This document shows positions 57,184 through 64,000 of a stretch of 64,000 nucleotides of DNA, in pieces (position 1 is the first letter of the stretch; the number at the start of each line of letters is the position of its first letter). The notes beneath the pieces were generated by a model. The model made no database searches. It was not told where the DNA came from and worked only from the letters and a program-made list of their open reading frames with translations. Position numbers and translations under genes: made by a program. The stretch comes from Isoetes taiwanensis (Eukaryota > Streptophyta > Lycopodiopsida > Isoetales > Isoetaceae): assembly GCA_021234155.1 (NCBI GenBank), contig JAJEKV010000053.1, positions 7,703,424 to 7,767,423 of the forward strand, in the 5' to 3' direction.

Positions 57184-59735
57184 TAGTTGAAGGAAGGAAG
57201 GAAGGAAGGTACTTTTATCGTCCACGGAGACCAATCGGTCTATGGGACCCAATACAAAAACGCAGCAAGCGGATTCTCGCCGGATTAAAAACCCCCCGAA
57301 GGGTTTCGAGGAAAAACGAGTGGCAACAATCCTGCCGACAAACCGTGCTAATCATATAAAATGCAGAGACATCCCAATATATACAGTCATGCACCACCCC
57401 CGTAGTGTCTAGTCAGCGGACAGCCAGCGCGGGGGCAAAGGTGACCTCGCAGGTCCAGTACCTCCTGGATGTATGACCCCAGGGCACGTACTGACGGTGT
57501 GTTCATCAGCAAATGCAAGGGCACGTCCGGCCGTACTAAGGGGCGTATCGGCCCGGCCCGGACCGAATCTTTGGGCAACTCGGAAAGTGTGAGACTCATC
57601 CTCAATGGCACCGTTTGGACAAAGACCGCGGCGAGCACGTCTGGCGGGGCTCCCCAATCCACCTGCCCATCTCGATGCGAAGATGGTGGGCACCTGTGCG
57701 AATGGAGGCAATGAGTCTGCACTTTTTCAGGGGCAGCTGGGAACGCAGGTAGAGTTGTGGGCCCCGGGCTAACACGGGGTTGATGTGCTCCTTGTAATGG
57801 GCCATTTTGACCTGCTCTAGAGCAATGGGGTCCCAGAGCTTGCCAAGGAAACAAGCATCTAGGTACTCCCATGGCCATCCACGATCGGCCCATTGCGCCC
57901 GGTATGCGCATCGTGCTCCTCCCGACGTTCCATCTGGCGAACCAGCGATCTCTCTTACCCCTCCAACGGGCCCTAAGCGGCTGCGGACTCATGCCCACGG
58001 TGTAAGCCCAAAAGCGGGGCCGAGCATCACCCATAGTAACCACTTTACGAAAATAGACGATGTGTCTATCAAAGGGCTGCCCGTGAAGCGGCAAGAATCG
58101 ATTTCTGCAGTTGAGAATCGATAGGGGATGAAGGTTTCACCCCAAGTGCGTGCCAAAAATGCCTTACGCACCTGCTCCAAGTCATTCCAATGTCGCCAAA
58201 GAGACGGCCGGGCCCCAAACTCGACCCCGTCTGAAGGGCGAGGGCTCGACCGGTGCAGGAGCAGATGTGGTGATGGCCCCAATCATATAGCTCTGCACGG
58301 GTATTTGTTGTTCCGCATGGCATAAAAGCTTTCTAGCTTCTTTGTCACCAGCGGCGGATAGGCGCCTCAGCCAGGCGAGGAGGGGAACTCCACCCCTAGG
58401 TACTTGTAGGTGGGCGTGGCGCCCCTGGTATCCCCGATATGTGAGTGCGGGAGGCATGGGGGTGGCGTGAAGAGGATATGAGAACCACCCTGGTCTTGGC
58501 GGATTGCCCAGCGCATGTCGTAGCGACAAAATGTGTCTAGGGCATCCGGTGAGACTGCATAGCCACGGGGGTGTGGCCGGTGAGGCCAACATCGTCCGCA
58601 TAAATGGTGGCGGATGACACAGTGCAAAAGCTGTATGCCATCCCCATGCTTTCGATGAAGCAGGGCTCTAACCGATCAATGTAGAGGCCAAAAAGTGTTG
58701 GCGAGAGGGGGCAACCCTGCCGGACCCCGATACTACTGGTGAATGCTTGGCCCGTCGGCTGCATCCTGCCAAAACAACTCTCATACAACCTGTATATGGC
58801 ATTCTGCACAGGCAGCGGGAGCCCCAGTTGACGCAGTCTAGCCCACAGCTTTTCCCGGGGGACCGTATCAAAAGCCTTTGCGAAGTCCACAAAGCAGCAA
58901 TACAAGTCCAGCCGATGATTCCGGCTGTCTTCAATCAGTGCCCGCAGCGTAAAGATATGGTCAATCGTTGAGTGGCGGGTGGCTTACGCCGTGTGAGGGC
59001 TCGCACATCCATTGCCTCGCCCGGCCGGTCAAGCTGCTTCGAGAATGCCACCAACGGTTTGGCAAAATCTTGAGCCCGACCATGATCGTCCGGTAATTGG
59101 CGGACAGTGTGGGTCGCCCGCCTTGTGAATGGGAACAACCACAGCAGTGGTCCATTGTCGGGAAACCCTCTCCGCAATGCTACGTTGAGCAGGGTAGTGA
59201 GGACCGGCACAAGCGGCTGCCCCCGCCCACTTGAGTAACTTCGGCACGCATACCATCGAGGTCAGCTGCCTTCCCATTAGCTAGCCGTTGCAGGCCCTCC
59301 TCAACATCCTCGTCCACGAGAACCAATGGGGGGCCATCCTCTGGGGGTATGGGCGTACGCGTCCCTGGCGGGTCATAGAGCTGCTTTGCAAATCTTGTTC
59401 CCCCGGGTGTGATGTCCCCTGTAGGTCGGGCTGGCCGCCCGAAGCACTCTGCGCCAAAAGGTTGAGGATGAGTGTCCAACGGGCGAACATCTCCCACGAT
59501 GCTTGGCAAGGTACGGCGCCTTTGTGTCCCGGATGGGCGTGATGCGTGTGGTGGCTTCGCAAGCGGGTACACGGATCCGAATGTGGCCGAGCTGCGCTTG
59601 CGTTCTTCTGATCGCATCAAACCATCGGTTACGCGAGAATGTTTCGACCTGGCGGCGGCGCGGGGGTCCGCCAAAGCACTGTCATTTGCATCCCGTAATA
59701 GCGAAGTCGGTGGTACATGTCACGCTGCTCTAGTG
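57184..59735 (-). mobile_element. LINE with CTTC tail, 5'-truncated
   Basis: On the minus strand the 3' end carries a CTTC microsatellite tail (57190-57210). The body encodes reverse transcriptase without a recognisable endonuclease. The GC-rich composition contrasts with the flanks. The 5' edge near 59735 is placed where composition changes. Confidence 0.75.
57387..59674 (-). pseudogene. LINE reverse transcriptase, frameshifted
   Basis: N-terminal part (59180-59674) contains EDVEEGLQRLANGKAADLDG, the usual lead into the fingers. The core (58537-58905) has YCCFVDFAKAFDTVPREKLW, SIGVRQGCPLSPTLFGLYID and the catalytic ATIYADDVGLTG. Downstream comes TYKYLGVEF. The C-terminus (57600-57700) contains SIRTGAHHLRIEMGRW and EDESHTF, a remnant of the terminal Cys/His region. 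At least five frameshifts. The sequence style matches the LINE at 35.8 kb more than the L1. Confidence 0.85.
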
Positions 59736-61190
59736 TGGAAACAAAATAAACTATTTTTTGAATTTTCTTTAGTCTTTTTGCAATATAGAAGTTATTTCAG
59801 AGCTATTTTTTGGAACTTCAACAATTTCAAAGGGAAAGATATTACCAAATTGGATTTTCATTCACTTGATATATCAAATTGGAGGAATCACATCATTTTC
59901 GATGCCCACAGTTAATGAGCAAAGCATATTTCCAAAAACACGGACAGGTTTATGGTCAGCTTTACTGATCAACGATCAATTTGAACAACAAGGAGGGTGA
60001 ATCCAGCAGGAGATCACTTTTGCATGTACTTCACACCGGCAGTCTTCAATTTAGCGTAAAAGCCCACGAATTTTTCGCAAGATAGAGATTTGCCCTCTTT
60101 AAAAGGCCCGATTACATTTGCAATTCTTGAATCATACGGCCCGAGATCCTTTGTCTTTTAGCTTCGATTTGGTTTTCTTGATGTTGCAGAGGTGGATTCG
60201 GAAGGTAATGATGCGAATTTGTGGTCGGATACTGCCAAAAATTCCGTTTCTTGGTTGGCAAAAATTTAAGGGTTCTTGCTTTCTTCAGCGGATATATCCC
60301 ACAGGCCAAGAGCAAAAAGTTAAACAAGGATATAAATAGACTTCTGAAGCCGTTTTAACTGATTGCGTGGTCTCCTCCCACGCCAGCGTCGGCTCGTGTT
60401 TCGACCTGGCACGCCAGGGGACGCCACTTGGCGGAAGATGAGAGGGTAGATAGATGGGGGGGTAGATGTAGGTAGGTTTTGCCATTTTTTCCAAGAAGGC
60501 ACGTTTCCCAAGAAGTAGCTTAAGGAGGTCCAAATAAACTCAATTTGAAAATTTTTTGTGCCAGGTGGCATATTTTCACAAGGGCTACCAGGTGGTTTTG
60601 TCAAAAGATGATTTGGAGCACTTTGATTTTTTGTCAAAAGAGTGAAGGGGGGTGACTAGGCATAAATTTTGGTGAGGTGGCAAATGTACTGCTGATGTGG
60701 TACCATTGGATGACAAAACTTTTCCCTAGTCAAAATGTTTTAATGAGGTGGATATGGAATGAAAATGATGTGGATTGACACGTGTGAAATGAATGGTGAT
60801 GTGGACTTGTGAGTGATGATGTGGGCATAATCTTTTGGTGAACTTATGAATGTATGGATGGATCATGAGTGTGTGGGTCATTTGACTAGGGAAAGGCGAA
60901 TTGACAATCCCAAAGTATGGTATGATGAGATATAGATGTATGGGTAATGATAGTATGAAGTGTAGAGATGACAAGAGATAGGAAGGTGAAATATGAGTCA
61001 AATGGCAATTAAAATGGGAAATTGGCTAGGCAAAACTCTTACAACATCAAGAATCCAAACTTCAATATGTAGCAAAATAACAGGGGGTTCTAGGGGGATT
61101 GATATAGATATAATTCTTGAAACCATAGACCATATCCCTAAAACAATTCAATGGGTTATTATAAAAAAAAACATGGATTTAAGATAAAAA
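59736..61190. other. No gene seen
   Basis: AT-rich DNA. At 60720-60960 GATG-rich phrases (GATGTGGA, GTGATGATGTG) recur without coding signal. Confidence 0.4.
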
Positions 61191-61194
61191 AGAA

Positions 61195-61494
61195 TCACAT
61201 TAGTTCACTAGTTAGATTGGTTAAAGTAGTCTTATTAGGACATTGAGTTATTTTGGTAGAGGTTCGAATCCCCGTATTTCATATTCTAAAACCTTAAGCG
61301 AAACCGTATAGAGGCTCGATATACCATCAAAACCTTAGGCAAACTCGTATTTGACATCTTAAAATCATAGGCGTCCCCAATCATAAATGAGCATAATCGA
61401 AACGAGAGGTGTCCAGAGACTTCAACATACAGTCTGGGCCGTAGGATTGACAGATCTGATGACCGTGGTAATCCAGGGTGCACCTCGTTATGCT
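61195..61494 (+). mobile_element. tRNA-derived SINE, copy 2
   Basis: A-box-like TGGTTAAAGTAG at 61218-61229 and perfect B-box GGTTCGAATCC at 61261-61271, followed by a body that matches the copy at 38563-38834 in reverse. It ends near GGTGCACCTCGTTATGCTC. Non-coding. Confidence 0.8.
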
Positions 61495-61964
61495 CAAATC
61501 ATGAAATAGACTTCATACCATGCTCATGTCCTGCAATTCTTCAACAAGTGACTTCAAATCTTGTAGGAGTGATCTCTAGTACCTTGGATGATAAAAAACC
61601 TTGTCCATCCTCCAATTTTGAGATAACCAAGTGAATGTCCTTCTTTGGTTCTTCTAGACATTTGTTCCTTTTGTTGTTTGACTGAGTCTTCAAGTGCTTC
61701 TGAAAGCCAATGGTCTTCATATTTCCTCATGCATTCAATGAGCCAAATGTCAGATATGTCTAGGGCTCTTCTATGCTGCCATGAGTGGCAGCATCATGCT
61801 AAAAAAAAGAGGGAGACTGGTTTGCCAGACCCCTGATGACTTCAAAGTGCAGAAGATTGCCATGATGGAAAAATGAATGGCAATGTGGATATGATGCATA
61901 TGTTTGAGAAACAGAGTTCTTCATGGAGATCAGGCCAGACATGGAGCAGATGATGATGAATGAT

Positions 61965-62345
61965 ATTGAGGGTGAACCTGCATACAGTATGTAAAAGCAT
62001 GTTAGCTGAGTGTGCTTGCTGGGTGGTAAAGATGATGGCAGCACACATATGTGAAGTGAAGAGAATGAATGAGCAGATGGAGCGAATGAGTCAAGGATGA
62101 ACCTGCACCTGCATACAGTATATAACAAACATGTTAGCTGAGTGTGCTTCTTTGGATGGTGAGGATGATAGCAAACACACATATGTGGGGTGAAGATAAT
62201 GGATGAGCAGATGAAACGAATGATTCAAGGATGATCCTGCTCCTGCATACAGTACATAAGAACATGTTAGATGAATGTGTTTGCTGGGTGGTGAAGATGA
62301 TAGCAGCACACATATGTGAGGTGAAGATAATGGAGAGTGAAAAGA
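61965..62345. repeat. Tandem repeat, three units of about 124 bp
   Basis: Units share CCTGCATACAGTA, ACATGTTAGCTGAGTGTG, and GCACACATATGTGAGGTGAA. It lies downstream of the gypsy gene at 62.7 kb, possibly in its 3' region. Confidence 0.9.
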
Positions 62346-62703
62346 TGAAATGAATGATGTATGGCCAGTCGGATGTTCCTGCATGGAAACTTGATTAATC
62401 ATTAGCACCACATACCTGTTCTTCAAGAATCGTCTAGCTCATGGAATAGTTACCTCTGCAAAAGGTTATGACAACAAAGTGCAATCCTACAACTTACTTA
62501 TCTAACTTGAAAATTTAACTTCTCATGACATACTTCACACATTCTTTATATTTTTTAAGACTTATAAATAATTCAAGCTCTAACTTACTAATCTTCAGGA
62601 CAATTTATATCTAATGCAATGCAACTTGTTTTTTGTCTTTTGAAATATTTCATGACTCTGTTTCTACTCTAATAACTCATACTCTAAATATAGCTATTAA
62701 TTC

Positions 62704-63996
62704 TTATTCAAACAAACTAAGGGCAACATGTTGTTGCCAGTACCTCTTCAAATGCAGAATATTGATAGGATTTGGTAAGACCCTCCCTTCTGATATGGAC
62801 CTCAGCCAGTAAGAATCCTGGCATGCTGTTCCTGCAACCTCAAAAGGACCTTCCCACAGCTCTTCAAATTTGCTGGCACAATCCTCTTTTGCTTTATTCC
62901 ATTTTAAAACCAATTCCCCATCTCTCAATGTACCTTGTAATTTATGTGCAGCCTTGAATGCTGCCAGATCTTTGGCTTTTTTTAATAATATTGCATTCTC
63001 AGCTTCATGTCTGTGCTCTTCCAACTGCATAAGTCGTATACATCTTTCTTTGAGTGCTTCCTCCATTTCCAAATTTAGTTTCAAAGCCATTCTCAGGGAG
63101 GGAAGTTCTAATTCTATGGGGACAATAGATTCTACTCCATAAACCAGGCTAAAAGGTGTATGCTTGGTTGAGATTTTGGTGGTAACTCTATAAGCCCATA
63201 AAGCATCATGTAACTTCATGTGCCAATCTTTTTTTGAAACACTAATAGTCTTCTTGAGAATAGTCTTGAGCACTTTGTTTGTAGATTCTGCTTGGCCATT
63301 ACCTTGAGGATAATAAGACGAGCTCTTGGAGTGCCTCACTTTGAGAGTTGCTAGCAATGTGGCTATGACATCGTTTAAAAACTGACTACCCCTATCAGAT
63401 ATGAGTTTGAAAGGTATGCCAAACCTGGCACATATATTCTCATGGATAAATCTGGCAGTGGTATATGCATTGGCTTGTCTCAGGGGAACAGCTTCAGCCC
63501 ATTTTGTAAAGTAATCAGTGGCCACAAGGATGTACTGATGTTGTGCAGAAGAAGGTGGATCTACAGGTCCTATAAAATCAAGCCCCCAGGTCTGGAAGGG
63601 TCCTGGGGAAGTTATGGCAGTTAATGCAGCTGGCTGAAGAATCCTTCTGCCAAAAACCTGACATTTATGACAGTGCTTGATTGTCTCATAACAGTCCTTG
63701 AAAAGAGTTGGCCAATAATAACCAGACCTCAAAATCTTCTTTGCTGTGGTATCTGCTGCAAAGTGTCCACCACATACCCCTTCATGGCACGCTTCCACCA
63801 CTAATCTAGCTTCTTCTTTGTCAACACACCTTAGAATGATGCCTTCCTTGTCATACCTGCATAACACATTTCCAATTAGTCTATACTTGTTGCATTTTTC
63901 TTTGAACCTTCTTTTTTGGCTAGAATTGAGCCCTTCTGGTATTTCATTCAGCTCCAGAAACCTTCTTATCTCTTCTTGCCAATCTTCCTCCTGCAC
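62704..63996 (-). CDS. Ty3/gypsy integrase, C-terminal part of polyprotein
   Basis: 430 uninterrupted codons continuing to, and probably past, the right edge, so the given start is not a real start. Order: zinc-binding region H-x-H (ACHEGVCGGHFAADTTAKKI) plus CHKC; catalytic core with GLDFIGPVDPPSSAQH (first Asp), LISDRGSQFLND (second Asp) and YPQGNGQAESTNKVLKT (Glu); then LWAYRVTTKISTKHTPFSLV and a C-terminal barrel (GELVLKWNKA, FEELWEGPFEVAG, NILHLKRYWQQH). All three DDE residues are present, so this part looks functional. No chromodomain follows, unlike the element at 16-29.6 kb, so it is from a non-chromovirus lineage such as Tat/Athila. Confidence 0.9.
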   Translation of the reverse strand: MQEEDWQEEIRRFLELNEIPEGLNSSQKRRFKEKCNKYRLIGNVLCRYDKEGIILRCVDKEEARLVVEACHEGVCGGHFAADTTAKKILRSGYYWPTLFKDCYETIKHCHKCQVFGRRILQPAALTAITSPGPFQTWGLDFIGPVDPPSSAQHQYILVATDYFTKWAEAVPLRQANAYTTARFIHENICARFGIPFKLISDRGSQFLNDVIATLLATLKVRHSKSSSYYPQGNGQAESTNKVLKTILKKTISVSKKDWHMKLHDALWAYRVTTKISTKHTPFSLVYGVESIVPIELELPSLRMALKLNLEMEEALKERCIRLMQLEEHRHEAENAILLKKAKDLAAFKAAHKLQGTLRDGELVLKWNKAKEDCASKFEELWEGPFEVAGTACQDSYWLRSISEGRVLPNPINILHLKRYWQQHVALSLFE

Positions 63997-64000
63997 AAGA

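Noticed and set aside
57171-58325. Arg/Pro-rich plus-strand frames
   Set aside because: Antisense to the GC-rich LINE reverse transcriptase on the minus strand.
61195-61280. Functional tRNA gene
   Set aside because: A- and B-box sequences are present, but the head does not close into an acceptor stem and the same sequence continues into a 300-bp repeated body, so it is a SINE.

Overview
The window looks like nuclear DNA from a land plant with a repeat-rich genome. Evidence: plant-type LTR retrotransposons primed by initiator tRNA-Met, an L1-type LINE with plant ORF1 and ORF2 domains, a PPR fragment, a dirigent-like gene, a serine acetyltransferase pseudogene, and GT-AG introns. The style of the PPR fragment and of two non-L1 LINEs suggests a fern, lycophyte or gymnosperm rather than a flowering plant; this is inference. 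Almost everything is mobile DNA, and the only intact ordinary gene I can defend is the dirigent-like one at 7.0-7.5 kb.

Layout. 1-8.6 kb: sparse DNA with a PPR remnant, a 548-bp foldback repeat and the dirigent-like gene. 8608-34819: a candidate large DNA transposon (called E1 here) with perfect 25-bp terminal inverted repeats. Its left arm carries a decayed DUF7869-type gene (-). Its centre carries tandem repeats and a DUF8039-like exon. Its right arm carries a multi-exon gene (+) reading, in order, an acidic linker, a ParB-like segment, a DNA-methylase-like segment, an FCP1/HAD-like domain and an RS-rich last exon. A 13.6-kb Ty3/gypsy chromovirus (16037-29623, -) sits inside one exon of that gene and contains a 386-bp MITE of its own. 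35.8-37.7 kb: a 5'-truncated LINE. 38.6-38.8 kb: a SINE. 39.0-50.8 kb: a second, decayed relative of E1 (E2) carrying an exostosin-like fragment and a full-length L1 (42961-49420). 51-54 kb: a 930-bp TRIM element and a serine acetyltransferase retropseudogene. 55.7-56.5 kb: a possible HUH-endonuclease remnant cut by an LTR fragment. 57.2-59.7 kb: another LINE. 61-64 kb: a SINE, a tandem repeat and the integrase end of a second gypsy element running off the window.

The most interesting signal is a 24-bp perfect palindrome (half-site TTTCTCGACTCG followed by its reverse complement). It recurs about 24 times, in introns, flanks and the centre of E1 and in E2, and I see no copy outside those two intervals. 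E1 also appears to encode a ParB-like plus methylase-like protein. ParB proteins bind palindromic parS sites and ParB-methylase fusions are common in prokaryotic mobile DNA, so the pairing suggests a transposon-borne protein/palindrome system. No binding is shown here. Every premature stop I located in the methylase-like exon is a CAG-to-TAG or CGA-to-TGA change, as expected for a methylated, silenced element.
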